A stretch of 42,124 nucleotides of DNA from an uncultured Bacilli bacterium (GCA_947594595.1 CANQEE010000003.1:1-42124), one strand, 5' to 3'. Counted from the stretch's first letter, positions 24,783 through 33,640 are shown. Made by a program: numbers and translations. Notes: generated by a model not told the origin, from the letters alone.

Positions 24783-26882
24783 CTACACCTTCTTTACAAT
24801 TTCAAAATCAATTTGTTTTTCTTCTTTATTTGCACGAACAACTTTTACAACAACACGTTCCCCTATTTTATATTCTATATGACTTTTTTCCCCTTTCAAT
24901 GTCATATTCTCTTCATCATAATGAAAGAAGTCATCCATATCTCGTATCGGAACAAGTCCTTCGATGAGGTTGTCCAGTTGTACAAACATACCAAAGTTCA
25001 TTACCGAAGAAATCATTCCTTCAAATTCTTCTCCAATATGACTTTCCATATATTCTGCCATCTTCATATCTTCTACTTCTCGCTCACAATCTACACTAGA
25101 ACGTTCTTTGGCTGATGAATGCTCTGCGATATAAACTAACTTGTCTTCAAAGTGTTGTAAGGTAGAATGGGAAAGGTTATGGTCGAATAGATAGGTGTGT
25201 AAAAGTCTATGCACTGTCGTATCTGGATATCTTCGAATCGGACTTGTAAAATGTGTATAACAAGGACTTGCAAGTCCAAAGTGCCCTACATTATCTTTCG
25301 AATAAATCGCTTTTTGCATACTTCGTAACATTAGGGAAGCCAAAATTTTGTATTCTTTTTTATCTTCTAATGCACTTAAAATTTTTTGGATGGTCTTTGG
25401 ATCTTGGTTTTTCACATTTCCATTCACATGATATCCAAGTGTTCCAATAAATTGTAAGAAATCTCTTATTTTTTCTTCCTTAGGACTTTCATGAATTCGG
25501 TAAATAAAAGGTAAATTCATATAGAAAATATGCGTAGCAACACATTCGTTCGCAGCAATCATAAAGTCTTCGATTAACTTTTCACCAACACCACGTTCTC
25601 TTGGTTTAATCTCGTAAGGAACACAAGCATCATCCACTAAAATCTTCGCTTCATCAATATCAAAGTCAATAGAACCACGTGCATTCTTCTTCTTGCGCAA
25701 AATATCTGCCAATTGATGCATTGTAGTTAGGCTCTCTACAAAAGAAGAATAACCTTCTGGAACTTCTCCTTTTTCTAAAATTGAATTGACACAAGCATAA
25801 GTCATTTGTTTTCTACTTCGAATCACACTTGGAAAAATTTCATAATCTTTTAAATTTCCATCTAAATCATACTGCATTACACAACTGATGGTAAGACGAT
25901 CTACACCTGGATTTAGAGAACAAATACCATTGGAAAGTTCATGGGGAAGCATCGGAATTACACGGTCTACCAAATAAACACTAGTACCTCGCTCCATAGC
26001 ACTCTCATCCAAAGGGCTTCCTTCTTTGACATAGTGAGATACATCTGCGATATGAACACCTAATTCATAACCATCTTCTTTCTTCCGAATTGAAATTGCA
26101 TCATCAATATCTTTTGTATCTGCTCCGTCTATAGTAAAAATCTCTTCTTCACGCAAATCTCTTCTTCCTTGGTATTCTTCTTCTAAAACTACTTCAGGAA
26201 TCGTCTTAACTTCCTCTTTTACTTCCAAAGGAAAATCTACTTCAATTCCATATTTGTAAACAATGGATAAAATATCTACACCTGGATCGTTTTTATGACC
26301 AATAATTTCCACAACTTTTCCTTCACTTTGCCGGTTAGAAAGTCTTTTGATAATTTCGACAACCACTTTATGCCCATCGACAGCATGCAACGCATTTTCT
26401 TTGGAAACAACGACTTCCATTTGAATTTTATCTTCATCAAGTTTTACAAGTCCAACATCATTTTGAAAAGTAATTTCTCCAACAAAACGATTACTAGAGC
26501 GCTTTAATACTTTTAAAATTCTTCCTTCCATTCGATCGATATTTTTTTTACTAGTAACTTCTACCAAAACTGTATCATTATGAAGAGCCCCATTGATATT
26601 TTCTTTTGCAATGTAAATATCTTGATCACTATCTTCAGTATCAACAAAAGCAAAGCCTTTTTTATTGGCATGAATGACTCCTTTTTTTAAGTGACTATTT
26701 TCTAAAATCATATATTTATCTTTATTGGTATGATAAATGAGAGCTTTTTCTTCTAATGAATACAATATTTTAGTTAATTCTTCTAAAGAAAGCTGCTCTT
26801 TACTTCCCAATAATTCTTCTAATTCAAAAATAGTAATTGCCTTTTCTTTCTGTTTTAAAATATCAAGAATTCTCTCTTCCAC
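24783..26882 (-). CDS. rnr: Ribonuclease R
   Basis: Processive 3'-5' exoribonuclease of mRNA and rRNA decay, also degrading tmRNA-tagged messages. 699 residues from a GTG with AAGGTGAT upstream. N-terminal winged-helix and two cold-shock-like OB regions, the RNB catalytic domain with TIDGADTKDIDDAIS (the Asp cluster) and HFTSPIRRYPD, and a C-terminal S1 domain (FEGMISSVMNFGMFVQLDN) ending soon after, without the long basic tail of E. coli RNase R. Gene order secG-rnr-(capA)-smpB is typical of Bacilli. Confidence 0.96.
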   Translation of the reverse strand: MEERILDILKQKEKAITIFELEELLGSKEQLSLEELTKILYSLEEKALIYHTNKDKYMILENSHLKKGVIHANKKGFAFVDTEDSDQDIYIAKENINGALHNDTVLVEVTSKKNIDRMEGRILKVLKRSSNRFVGEITFQNDVGLVKLDEDKIQMEVVVSKENALHAVDGHKVVVEIIKRLSNRQSEGKVVEIIGHKNDPGVDILSIVYKYGIEVDFPLEVKEEVKTIPEVVLEEEYQGRRDLREEEIFTIDGADTKDIDDAISIRKKEDGYELGVHIADVSHYVKEGSPLDESAMERGTSVYLVDRVIPMLPHELSNGICSLNPGVDRLTISCVMQYDLDGNLKDYEIFPSVIRSRKQMTYACVNSILEKGEVPEGYSSFVESLTTMHQLADILRKKKNARGSIDFDIDEAKILVDDACVPYEIKPRERGVGEKLIEDFMIAANECVATHIFYMNLPFIYRIHESPKEEKIRDFLQFIGTLGYHVNGNVKNQDPKTIQKILSALEDKKEYKILASLMLRSMQKAIYSKDNVGHFGLASPCYTHFTSPIRRYPDTTVHRLLHTYLFDHNLSHSTLQHFEDKLVYIAEHSSAKERSSVDCEREVEDMKMAEYMESHIGEEFEGMISSVMNFGMFVQLDNLIEGLVPIRDMDDFFHYDEENMTLKGEKSHIEYKIGERVVVKVVRANKEEKQIDFEIVKKV

Positions 26883-26954
26883 TCTATCACCTTCTACTAT
26901 ACTATTATCATAACATGTTTTCTTGTGATTACCCAGAAAATTCTACATTTTTTT

Positions 26955-26985
26955 AAAAGAAAAACTTCCTGTTTTTAACAAGAAG
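26955..26985 (-). terminator. Terminator after secG
   Basis: Minus strand CTTCTTGTT and AACAGGAAG pair with one G-U over a 3-nt loop, followed by TTTTTCTTTT. It lies between secG and rnr, so rnr should have its own promoter or rely on read-through. Confidence 0.65.
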
Positions 26986-27008
26986 CCTTTTTAAATTCTA
27001 CTTATTTT

Positions 27009-27224
27009 CTACAAAAATGATTCTACTAAACAAATAATAAAGAATAAAAGTCCAAGAACTAATGTAATACGACTAATGGCAAGTTCTGTCCCTCTTTCTT
27101 TTCTTTGACTAAACAAAGCTGAATTTCCTCCTGAGAAAATTTGAGAGGCTCCTTCTGCTTTTCCACTTTGTAGTAATACAATCACAATCAAACAAATTGA
27201 AATGATTAAAAGTACAACTTGCAT
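27009..27224 (-). CDS. secG: Preprotein translocase subunit SecG
   Basis: 71 residues from the ATG at 27224, with GGAGGA 8 bases upstream; an upstream in-frame TTG overlaps that site. Two membrane segments flank the diagnostic loop QSGKAEGASQIFSGG, with the second segment at the C-terminus. It is a component of the SecYEG channel. Conserved position before rnr and smpB. Confidence 0.94.
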   Translation of the reverse strand: MQVVLLIISICLIVIVLLQSGKAEGASQIFSGGNSALFSQRKERGTELAISRITLVLGLLFFIICLVESFL

Positions 27225-27284
27225 AATAAATTCCTCCAATAACAGTATTATCTTATCATAAAAAAAAAAGAATGCAAAGAGAAA

Positions 27285-28280
27285 TTACTCTTCTTGTTCT
27301 AGTTTTTTTACTTGATCTAAAAGAACACCTGTTCCTTCTACGACACAAGTAAGAGGAGAATCTGCAATAAAGACGGGAACTTGTAGTTCTTGACTAAATA
27401 AATCTGTAAGACCTCTTAACATCGCTCCTCCTCCTGTTAAAACAATTCCTTTTTCTACAATATCTCCAGACAATTCTGGGGGAGTTTGTTCTAAGACATT
27501 GGTTGCAGACTTAATAATTTTATAAAGACTTTCATGAAGAGCTATTTCTACTTCATCTTCCGTAATTTCAATGGTATCAGGTAATCCTGTTACAAGATTT
27601 CTACCTCGTACTTCCATTTTTTCCTTTTTACTTGGATGAAATACATTTCCAAATTGGATTTTTATCTCTTCTGCTGTTTTATCTCCTATTAAAAGTTTGT
27701 ATTTTTCTTTAATATATTTGATAATATCTTGATCAAAAACATTTCCTGCAATTCGAATGGATGAACTTGTTACAATATCATCTAAAGAAAGAATGGCTAT
27801 ATCTGTTGTTCCTCCTCCTATATCAATGACCATATTTCCACTTGGTTTTGAAATATCCATCCCAGCACCAATGGCTGCAACTTTAGGTTCTTCTTCAATA
27901 TAGACTTTCCTTGCTCCTGTTCTCTCAGCAGCTTCTTTAATCGCATTTTTTTCAACAGGCGTAATATTTGATGGACAACAAATTAGAATACGAGGTCTTG
28001 ATAGAATACTTTTAGCATGAATCTTTTTAATAAAGGTATTCAACATAATTTCTGTAATTTCAAAATCTGCAATAACACCATCTTTCATAGGACGAATGGC
28101 TTTTACTTTTCCTGGAGTTCTTCCCAACATTTCACTAGCTTCTCGTCCAACTGCAACAACTTTTTTCGTATCTGTATCAATGGCAACAACACTGGGTTCA
28201 TTTAAAACGATTCCTTCTCCTTTAATATAAATCAAAACATTCGCTGTTCCAAGATCAATTCCAATATCTTTTGCCAACAT
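27285..28280 (-). CDS. MreB/Mbl family rod-shape actin homologue
   Basis: 331 residues from the ATG at 28280 (MLAKDIGIDLGTANVLIYIK), 6-8 bases after AAAGGCGGG; the upstream TTG is not favoured. Actin-fold motifs are present: phosphate 1 DLGTANV, phosphate 2 VIDIGGGTTDIA, adenosine motif GIVLTGGGAMLRG. It organises lateral cell-wall synthesis under the membrane. Its neighbour is the SpoIIQ-like gene; in Bacillus, mbl follows the sporulation gene spoIIID, so this is more likely Mbl than MreB (no mreCD here), but the paralogue cannot be fixed from sequence alone. Confidence 0.93.
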   Translation of the reverse strand: MLAKDIGIDLGTANVLIYIKGEGIVLNEPSVVAIDTDTKKVVAVGREASEMLGRTPGKVKAIRPMKDGVIADFEITEIMLNTFIKKIHAKSILSRPRILICCPSNITPVEKNAIKEAAERTGARKVYIEEEPKVAAIGAGMDISKPSGNMVIDIGGGTTDIAILSLDDIVTSSSIRIAGNVFDQDIIKYIKEKYKLLIGDKTAEEIKIQFGNVFHPSKKEKMEVRGRNLVTGLPDTIEITEDEVEIALHESLYKIIKSATNVLEQTPPELSGDIVEKGIVLTGGGAMLRGLTDLFSQELQVPVFIADSPLTCVVEGTGVLLDQVKKLEQEE

Positions 28281-28306
28281 TGTTATCCCGCCTTTCAATC
28301 GTTTTT

Positions 28307-28335
28307 ATTCTACCAAAAACAAAATTAGTTGTAAA
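28307..28335 (-). promoter_or_regulatory. Promoter of the mreB/mbl gene
   Basis: Minus strand TTTACA (28335-28330), 17-base spacer, TAGAAT (28312-28307), about 27 bases before the start codon. Confidence 0.6.
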
Positions 28336-28380
28336 CACTGTTTCTTCTTTTCTAGTATATGTAAAAAGAGATTTTTCATA

Positions 28381-28403
28381 CAGAAAAAAAGCTGGTTAGC
28401 TTT
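28381..28403 (-). terminator. Terminator of the spoIIQ-like gene
   Basis: Minus strand AAAGCT-AACC-AGCTTT followed by four more T; the left arm includes the last codon and stop of the gene. Confidence 0.65.
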
Positions 28404-29034
28404 CTTTTGTTTCTATTTTTTGATCAAAGTATTTTGCTGGATCTACAATGGCTCCATCTTTATAAAGTTCAAAGTGTAGATGATTTCCCATTTCTTGATC
28501 AATGGTATTTTCACCACTTTTTCCAATGACTTGTCCTTGTTCCACTGTATCTCCTTTTTGAACTGCTATTTCACTAAGACTTTGATACGTACTAATGTAG
28601 CCATTATCATGTTTTACTTCAACTGTTTTTCCCATTAACTCATCATCTCTTACATCCAATATAGTTCCTTTTAAAACGGAAATAACATCAAAGATACTAT
28701 CTGCTTTAAAGTCCATTCCAGAATTTTGGATATATGTGTTTTCATGGTAGATAATGGAACGTTCTTGTTGTTCTTTTTCTCCTTGATAATCATAGAAGTA
28801 TTTTGCAATGGTAACTCCTTCACTTTGATAAGGTTTTCCAAACGTTACTTCATCAGTTTGAACAACAGGAAGATTTTCTTCAATCACAGAATCATTTACA
28901 TAATCTACTTTTTCTTCTTTCTTTTCCGTTGGTTGGAATGTAAGACTAACAAAATAAGTGGTTGCTGTAACTGCTACAAGTAAAACTACATAAATTCCTA
29001 CAACTACGAAACGTTTTAACTTTCTTTTTTTCAT
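28396..29034 (-). CDS. spoIIQ: SpoIIQ-like LytM-domain protein, catalytic His lost
   Basis: 212 residues: one N-terminal membrane segment (about 9-31) and an extracytoplasmic LytM/M23 domain (about 95-205). The first zinc motif is degenerate, NSGMD at 104-108 in place of H-x-G-x-D, while H185-L-H187 is kept, so it should not be an active peptidase. Bacillus SpoIIQ has the same kind of loss and instead links forespore to mother cell by binding SpoIIIAH. The phrases STYQSLSEIAVQKGD and GQVIGKSGENTI also match SpoIIQ closely. With spoIIR in the same window this supports a sporulation role; a general LytM scaffold is the alternative. Confidence 0.75.
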   Translation of the reverse strand: MKKRKLKRFVVVGIYVVLLVAVTATTYFVSLTFQPTEKKEEKVDYVNDSVIEENLPVVQTDEVTFGKPYQSEGVTIAKYFYDYQGEKEQQERSIIYHENTYIQNSGMDFKADSIFDVISVLKGTILDVRDDELMGKTVEVKHDNGYISTYQSLSEIAVQKGDTVEQGQVIGKSGENTIDQEMGNHLHFELYKDGAIVDPAKYFDQKIETKES

Positions 29035-29085
29035 CTTCTCACCTCATTAGAAGTGTTTCCAAAAAAAAGTTATTTTATACGTGTT

Positions 29086-29283
29086 TTAATAAATTTTTGA
29101 AGCTTCAAAAAAATCAATAATAAAATTAGAAGCTAAATAAATCAAAGAGATTGCTAAAAAGAAATAAAAGAGGCGTGCTTGTAATACTTTACCTTTTTTA
29201 AAAATTTGATTGATTCGAACAGCATCCATAGAATAAATAACTCCAATGGTTACAAATAAATAAACAAAAAATTTAACGGACAT
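29086..29283 (-). CDS. DUF1146 (YwzB-like) small membrane protein
   Basis: 65 residues from the ATG at 29283, which has AGAGGGA 5 bases upstream and overlaps the end of rpiB by 11 bases; longer in-frame starts lie further inside rpiB. Two membrane segments flank a short basic loop (NQIFKKGKVLQAR), the DUF1146/YwzB pattern, which in Bacillus lies by the ATP synthase and murAA genes. Function unknown. Confidence 0.75.
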   Translation of the reverse strand: MSVKFFVYLFVTIGVIYSMDAVRINQIFKKGKVLQARLFYFFLAISLIYLASNFIIDFFEASKIY

Positions 29284-29722
29284 AAGATCCCTCTTCATAG
29301 CTATGAATTTTTTCAATTCTTCTTTTATGACGATCTAAGGAAGAAAAAGGAGTATTTAAAAAAACTTCTACTATTTCTTTTGCTTGTTCTATCTTTTGAG
29401 TACCAGAAAGACATAAGATATTGGCATTATTATCCATTCTTGTCTTCTTTGCATCTTCTACATTTTCTACTTTCGCAGCTAATACTCCTTTTACTTTATT
29501 ACATGCAATTGAAATACCAATTCCACTTCCACAGATAGCAATTCCATAATCTACTTTTTTTTGAGCAACAGCTTCTCCTAATAAAAAAGCATAATCTGGA
29601 TAATCTACTTTTTCTTCATTTTTAGTTCCATAATCAACTACTTCGTATTTATTCTTTAAAACTTCTACTAATTTTGTTTTTAATTGATACCCTCGATGAT
29701 CATTTGCAATTCCAATTTTCAT
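29273..29722 (-). CDS. rpiB: Ribose-5-phosphate isomerase B
   Basis: 149 residues, RpiB/LacAB family. MKIGIANDHRGYQLK, the catalytic Cys in GIAICGSGIGISIACNK, and NANILCLSG are present. It interconverts ribose 5-phosphate and ribulose 5-phosphate in the non-oxidative pentose phosphate pathway. In B. subtilis the gene (ywlF) follows spoIIR, mntP and ywlE, and here it lies in the same general neighbourhood. The promoter is at 29752-29781. Confidence 0.94.
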   Translation of the reverse strand: MKIGIANDHRGYQLKTKLVEVLKNKYEVVDYGTKNEEKVDYPDYAFLLGEAVAQKKVDYGIAICGSGIGISIACNKVKGVLAAKVENVEDAKKTRMDNNANILCLSGTQKIEQAKEIVEVFLNTPFSSLDRHKRRIEKIHSYEEGSYVR

Positions 29723-29751
29723 AAAGCTCTCCTTTCCACTTTTTCTATTTT

Positions 29752-29781
29752 ATTGTAGCACAGCTTTGCTTTAAAATTCAA
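29752..29781 (-). promoter_or_regulatory. Candidate promoter of rpiB
   Basis: Minus strand TTGAAT (29781-29776), 18-base spacer, TACAAT (29757-29752). Confidence 0.5.
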
Positions 29782-29826
29782 AATATATCATAATGTTTCT
29801 TAAAAACTAATAAGAAAAAACTTTTA

Positions 29827-29855
29827 TTGTAAAAATATCTATTTTTATTTATAAT
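29827..29855 (+). promoter_or_regulatory. Promoter of the plus-strand small gene
   Basis: TTGTAA (29827-29832), 17-base spacer, TATAAT (29850-29855). The predicted start near 29862 leaves a leader of only about 13 bases. Confidence 0.65.
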
Positions 29856-29874
29856 AAGTTCGGATGTGATTCAA

Positions 29875-30309
29875 ATGGAAGAAAAAAAATCAATCACTAT
29901 TTTCTTTAATAAAAAAGAAAGAGATCGATTAAATTTAAATTCATATAAAACTGAATTTTCCAATAGGATAAATCATGATGGAAAATTAAGAGAAATCAAT
30001 CATCAATTTCACCTACATATTGATTTTTTAGATCGTTGTAATTTTATAGTAGATTATGCTTTCTCTGGTCATGTGGTTTTCTCTGAAACAGGTTCTTATA
30101 AACTACTAGCAATTCCTGAAGATTTAGATTCTTATCAACTTGAAGAACTTCAAAAATTAAAAGTTCAAGAATCTGATTTGTTATACATTTATCTGGTAGA
30201 TCAGCAAGGTCTAGAAATGATCGAAAAAAATAAAGTATTTACAACCAATCAAAAAATGTTGAAAAGTGTTCTTGATAGAAAAGTGAAAGTAAAAAAGTAT
30301 CCTTTGTAA
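29875..30309 (+). CDS. Unknown small protein, lone plus-strand gene
   Basis: 144 residues from the ATG at 29875 (MEEKKSITIFFNKKERDRLN), preceded by GGATGTGAT, a near match to the ribosome site; a GTG at 29866 is inside that site. The protein is acidic/basic mixed and predicted alpha/beta, with no membrane segment, signal or cysteine motif. I do not recognise a family. It is oriented against all neighbours and has its own promoter and probably a terminator (GAAG-CAT-CTTC then T-run near 30320). Codon use looks like the surrounding genes. Confidence 0.75.
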   Translation: MEEKKSITIFFNKKERDRLNLNSYKTEFSNRINHDGKLREINHQFHLHIDFLDRCNFIVDYAFSGHVVFSETGSYKLLAIPEDLDSYQLEELQKLKVQESDLLYIYLVDQQGLEMIEKNKVFTTNQKMLKSVLDRKVKVKKYPL

Positions 30310-30344
30310 AACTTTAAAGAAGCATCTTCACTTTTTTTATCATG

Positions 30345-30377
30345 TTAAAAAAAGAAAAAAGCTTATGCAGCTTCTTT
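30345..30377 (-). terminator. Terminator of rpmE
   Basis: Minus strand AAAGAAGCT (30377-30369) pairs with AGCTTTTTT (30363-30355) with one G-U, loop GCATA region, followed by a T-rich run. It overlaps the rpmE stop. Confidence 0.7.
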
Positions 30378-30578
30378 TTGGTCAAATCCATATTTTTTAT
30401 TAAATTTCTCTACTTTTCCAGCACGAGATGTTCTTGCTTGTTTTCCAGTATAAAATGGATGACATTTTGAACAAACTTCTACAACGATTTCGTCTTTGGT
30501 AGACATTGTTTCAAATGTTTCTCCACAAGCACAAGTTACTTTACAAGGCTTATAATCTGGATGAATTCCTTTTTTCAT
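30363..30578 (-). CDS. rpmE: 50S ribosomal protein L31, zinc-binding form
   Basis: 71 residues from the ATG at 30578 ([20 protein letters not shown]), 6-7 bases after GAGAGG; a longer in-frame ATG at 30599 lacks such a site. Cys16, Cys18, Cys36 and Cys39 mark the zinc-containing C+ type, with [14 protein letters not shown] typical of L31. The promoter and inverted repeats just upstream (30600-30666) may control it. Confidence 0.95.
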   Translation of the reverse strand: MKKGIHPDYKPCKVTCACGETFETMSTKDEIVVEVCSKCHPFYTGKQARTSRAGKVEKFNKKYGFDQKEAA

Positions 30579-30599
30579 TTTAACCTCTCCTTCCGCCAT

Positions 30600-30666
30600 G
30601 ATCTTTAAAAGATCATAGTAATTCGATTTGCTTTATTACTATAACAAATTTTTTCTTATTTGACAA
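30600..30666 (-). promoter_or_regulatory. rpmE promoter with two abutting inverted repeats
   Basis: Minus strand TTGTCA (30666-30661), 17-base spacer, TATAGT (30643-30638) with an upstream TG. An inverted repeat ATAGTAAT...ATTACTAT (30642-30635 and 30622-30615) overlaps the -10 and spans the likely start site. A second, GATCTTT-A-AAAGATC (30600-30614), follows without a gap and lies in the leader. The first looks like a DNA operator, the second like an operator or a leader hairpin; L31 genes are often autoregulated through their leaders. Confidence 0.6.
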
Positions 30667-31408
30667 GCACTTTTAAAAGTTGATCTTCTAAATACGAAAT
30701 GATTTGATTCGAAATAGCACTATATCCTTTACTTCCTGGGTGAATATTAAAAGGATTCGGTAAATACTCTGGATGAGCTTTAAATAGAGAAAGTGTAGAA
30801 ATATAAGAAGCTTTATGTTTGGTAGCTATTTTTTGATAGGAAAGTTCTAAATAAGAAAATAATCGATCTAATTTCACATTACTTTCAAATGGATTATAAT
30901 ATCCAACGATTAGTATCTTGGCGTTTGTATATCTTTCCATTTTTTTTAAAAGTTGATCTATATAAATCATGGTTTGATCTATTTTTTCTACAATTTCTTC
31001 TTCCTCTAATAGAGAAGGTTGTATATTTTTTAAAGAAAGATCACTTAAAATATCATTAGCGCCAATTGAAAGAGTAATAAAGTCGGCGCGTCGTAACAAT
31101 TCTTTTAAAACATATTGTTCTTTTCCAATTTGAATGGTTTCATTTTTTAAAATCATATTCTCTAAATCTTTCACACGCGCACCATTTTTTGCAAACTCTT
31201 TGGTATAAAATGCAAGTAGATCATTTCTTTTTAGATAAGATGCGATGGAATCACTATACCCATATTGGACATTTCCATAAGCATTTTCTCCTAAAGCAAG
31301 AGAGTCTCCTAAAGATAAATAGGTTAATTTTTGAGAAGATGTAAATTGATAAATAAAGTAGATAATGACACACATAAGAATGCAAAAAAGAAGTTTCTTA
31401 TGATGCAT
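30656..31408 (-). CDS. SGNH/GDSL-type esterase
   Basis: 250 residues from the ATG at 31408, 7 bases after AGGAGGTG; the GTG inside the site is rejected. A membrane anchor or signal (about 5-24) precedes an SGNH hydrolase domain: LSLGDSLALGENA (block I Ser), a Gly in block II, IGANDIL (block III Asn) and NIHPGSKGYSAIS (block V His). All four catalytic features are present, so it is likely an active extracellular lipase, acylhydrolase or polysaccharide deacetylase-type esterase; the substrate is unknown. Its 3' end covers the rpmE -35 box. Confidence 0.88.
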   Translation of the reverse strand: MHHKKLLFCILMCVIIYFIYQFTSSQKLTYLSLGDSLALGENAYGNVQYGYSDSIASYLKRNDLLAFYTKEFAKNGARVKDLENMILKNETIQIGKEQYVLKELLRRADFITLSIGANDILSDLSLKNIQPSLLEEEEIVEKIDQTMIYIDQLLKKMERYTNAKILIVGYYNPFESNVKLDRLFSYLELSYQKIATKHKASYISTLSLFKAHPEYLPNPFNIHPGSKGYSAISNQIISYLEDQLLKVLVK

Positions 31409-31446
31409 AACAAACACCTCCTAATAAAAAAGAAAGAGTCTCTATA

Positions 31447-32700
31447 TTATATTTCTCTTTCTTTTATATTAGCACCAATGTTTGTCAATTTTTCAACGAT
31501 TTGCTCGTATCCTCTTAAAATATGTTCAACATTTGTAATCTTAGTAATTCCTTCTGCCATCAACCCAGCAATAACTAAAGAAGCTCCTGCTCTTAAGTCT
31601 GTTGCCACTACAGTCGTTCCTACTAATTCTGTTGGTCCTTTAATGGTTGCTGTTTGATTTTTAATTCGAATATCCGCTCCTAGCTGATTGAGATAAGGAA
31701 CATGCATAAAACGATTTTCCCAAATCGTCTCATCAATTTTGCTTTTTCCATCACAAAGTGTTAGAAATGCAGTTAAGGGTTGCTGTAAGTCTGTTGCAAA
31801 ACCGGGATAAGGTTGCGTTCTTACTTGGATTGCTTTAGGATGTTCTGGTTTGCTGACTATGATAAAATCAGCGCCTATTTCCATTTCTACACCTGCTTCT
31901 TCTAACTTAGAAGTTAAAGCTTCAAGATGCCCAGGGATGATATTATCAATCTTTACATGATTTCCACAACAAGCACCCAGAATCAAATAAGTTCCCGCTT
32001 CAATTCGATCTGGAATTACTTCATGAAAGCATCCACCTAAAGAAGAAACACCTTGAATTTTGATTGTAGAAGTTCCTGCTCCTGTAATTTTTGCCCCCAT
32101 ATTATTAAGAAGGGTTGCCACATTGACGATTTCTGGTTCTTTGGCTGCATTATCAATCACTGTCTTTCCTTTGGCCTTAACAGCCGCTAACATGATGTTG
32201 ATCGTAGCACCAACAGAAGCCGTATCTAAATAAATATTAGCTCCATGCAATTTTTCTGCTTCAATCAAATAACAATTGTCCTCTTCCAAAATCTTAGCAC
32301 CTAAAGCTTCAAAACCTTTTAAGTGCAAGTTAATAGGTCTTGTTCCAATCGAACATCCTCCAGGAAAACGCATTTTTACTTTTCCATATTTTCCAAGAAG
32401 AGCTCCCATAAAATAATAGGATGCCCGTAACTTTTTAGACATCGAAGCAGGAATTGCTTTATTCTTCATTCCGTTTGCTTCAATGACAATACTTTCACTA
32501 GCACGTTTTACTTGGGCACCTAAATGATTTAAAATTTCACAGAGTGCATCAATATCTGTTATTTCTGGAACATTACAAATCGTAACCTTTTCATCTGATA
32601 AAATTGCTGCTGGAATTAAGGCTACAGCGCTATTCTTAGCCCCACTAATTCGAACCGTTCCAGAAAGGGTTTTTCCCCCTTCAATCTCAAGTATTTTCAT
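31447..32700 (-). CDS. murA: UDP-N-acetylglucosamine 1-carboxyvinyltransferase (MurA)
   Basis: First committed enzyme of peptidoglycan synthesis: phosphoenolpyruvate plus UDP-GlcNAc. 417 residues, EPSP-synthase fold, with KNSAVALIPA near the N-terminus, the catalytic Cys in RFPGGCSIGTRPINLHL near 117 and DLRAGASLVIAGL near the C-terminus. Cys rather than Asp at that position predicts fosfomycin sensitivity. It follows fba as in Bacillus (fbaA ... murZ ... rpmE), which suggests the MurZ paralogue position. Confidence 0.96.
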   Translation of the reverse strand: MKILEIEGGKTLSGTVRISGAKNSAVALIPAAILSDEKVTICNVPEITDIDALCEILNHLGAQVKRASESIVIEANGMKNKAIPASMSKKLRASYYFMGALLGKYGKVKMRFPGGCSIGTRPINLHLKGFEALGAKILEEDNCYLIEAEKLHGANIYLDTASVGATINIMLAAVKAKGKTVIDNAAKEPEIVNVATLLNNMGAKITGAGTSTIKIQGVSSLGGCFHEVIPDRIEAGTYLILGACCGNHVKIDNIIPGHLEALTSKLEEAGVEMEIGADFIIVSKPEHPKAIQVRTQPYPGFATDLQQPLTAFLTLCDGKSKIDETIWENRFMHVPYLNQLGADIRIKNQTATIKGPTELVGTTVVATDLRAGASLVIAGLMAEGITKITNVEHILRGYEQIVEKLTNIGANIKEREI

Positions 32701-32744
32701 GCCTACCTCCTACTACTATATCTTATTTCTTTTCCATTTTCTTG

Positions 32745-33593
32745 TTACATTCGTTCTGATTCAAACAAAGTAATGATCTCTTTTATTCTTGTTTGAATGG
32801 CCTCTTTTCCACTCGCAATAATTTTTCTTGGATCATAGACTTCTTTGTTTTCATCTAGAAAGGTGCGAACTGCCTTACTCCATACGAGTTGTAACTCTGT
32901 ATTGATGTTAATTTTTGAAATCCCACAAGCAATAGCTTTTTGAATTTTTATCTCTTCAATTCCTGTCCCTCCATGAAGAACAAGTGGAATAGGAAGATTT
33001 TCTTTGATTTCTTTCATTCTTTCAAAATCTAAATGAGGTTCTCCTTTATAAAGTCCATGAACACTTCCAAGCGCAGGAGCTAAAGCATCTATTTGTGTTT
33101 TTTCATAAAGCATTTTGGCTTCTTCCAAGGTTGCATTCAATTCTTTTGAATCAAGACTATTTATATTCTCTCCAATATGCCCTACTTCTGCTTCGACAGA
33201 AATTCCTAACGGATGAGCATATGATACAACTTCTTTCGTTATTTGAATATTTTCAGAGAGTGGATACTTTGAAGCATCAATCATTACAGAAGTAAATCCT
33301 GCATCGATTGCTTCCTTACAAACTGAAAAACTACTTCCATGATCTACATGTAAGCAAACAGGAATCGTAATTTTCATTGCACTAACTAATGCTTTTACAA
33401 GCTCTGCAACAACAGAAAACCCACCCATATATTTAGCAGCTCCTTCACTGACTCCTAAAATAACAGGACGTTTTAACTTTTCCATCTCTTCTAATATATA
33501 TTGAGTCCATTCTAAATTATTGATATTAAAGTGTGCAATAGCATAATGATGCTCTTTTGCATCCTTTAACATTTCTATCATATTTACTAACAT
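32745..33593 (-). CDS. fba: Class II fructose-bisphosphate aldolase
   Basis: Zinc-dependent aldolase of glycolysis and gluconeogenesis. 282 residues from the ATG at 33593; the frame upstream runs through the promoter, so earlier starts are impossible for this transcript. Visible are FNINNLEWTQ, the zinc ligands in LHVDHGSS (His83 region), VEAEVGHIG, ALGSVHGLYKGEP and LVLHGGTGI, then KININTELQ. The ribosome site is AAGATGGTGA. A ketose-bisphosphate aldolase of tagatose type is possible, but the context favours FBA. Confidence 0.92.
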   Translation of the reverse strand: MLVNMIEMLKDAKEHHYAIAHFNINNLEWTQYILEEMEKLKRPVILGVSEGAAKYMGGFSVVAELVKALVSAMKITIPVCLHVDHGSSFSVCKEAIDAGFTSVMIDASKYPLSENIQITKEVVSYAHPLGISVEAEVGHIGENINSLDSKELNATLEEAKMLYEKTQIDALAPALGSVHGLYKGEPHLDFERMKEIKENLPIPLVLHGGTGIEEIKIQKAIACGISKININTELQLVWSKAVRTFLDENKEVYDPRKIIASGKEAIQTRIKEIITLFESERM

Positions 33594-33609
33594 TTTTGTC
33601 ACCATCTTA

Positions 33610-33638
33610 ATCATATAAGAACAGACAAATTTTGTCAA
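33610..33638 (-). promoter_or_regulatory. Promoter of fba
   Basis: Minus strand perfect TTGACA (33638-33633), 17-base spacer, TATGAT (33615-33610). The leader is only about 10 bases. Confidence 0.8.
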
Positions 33639-33640
33639 AA

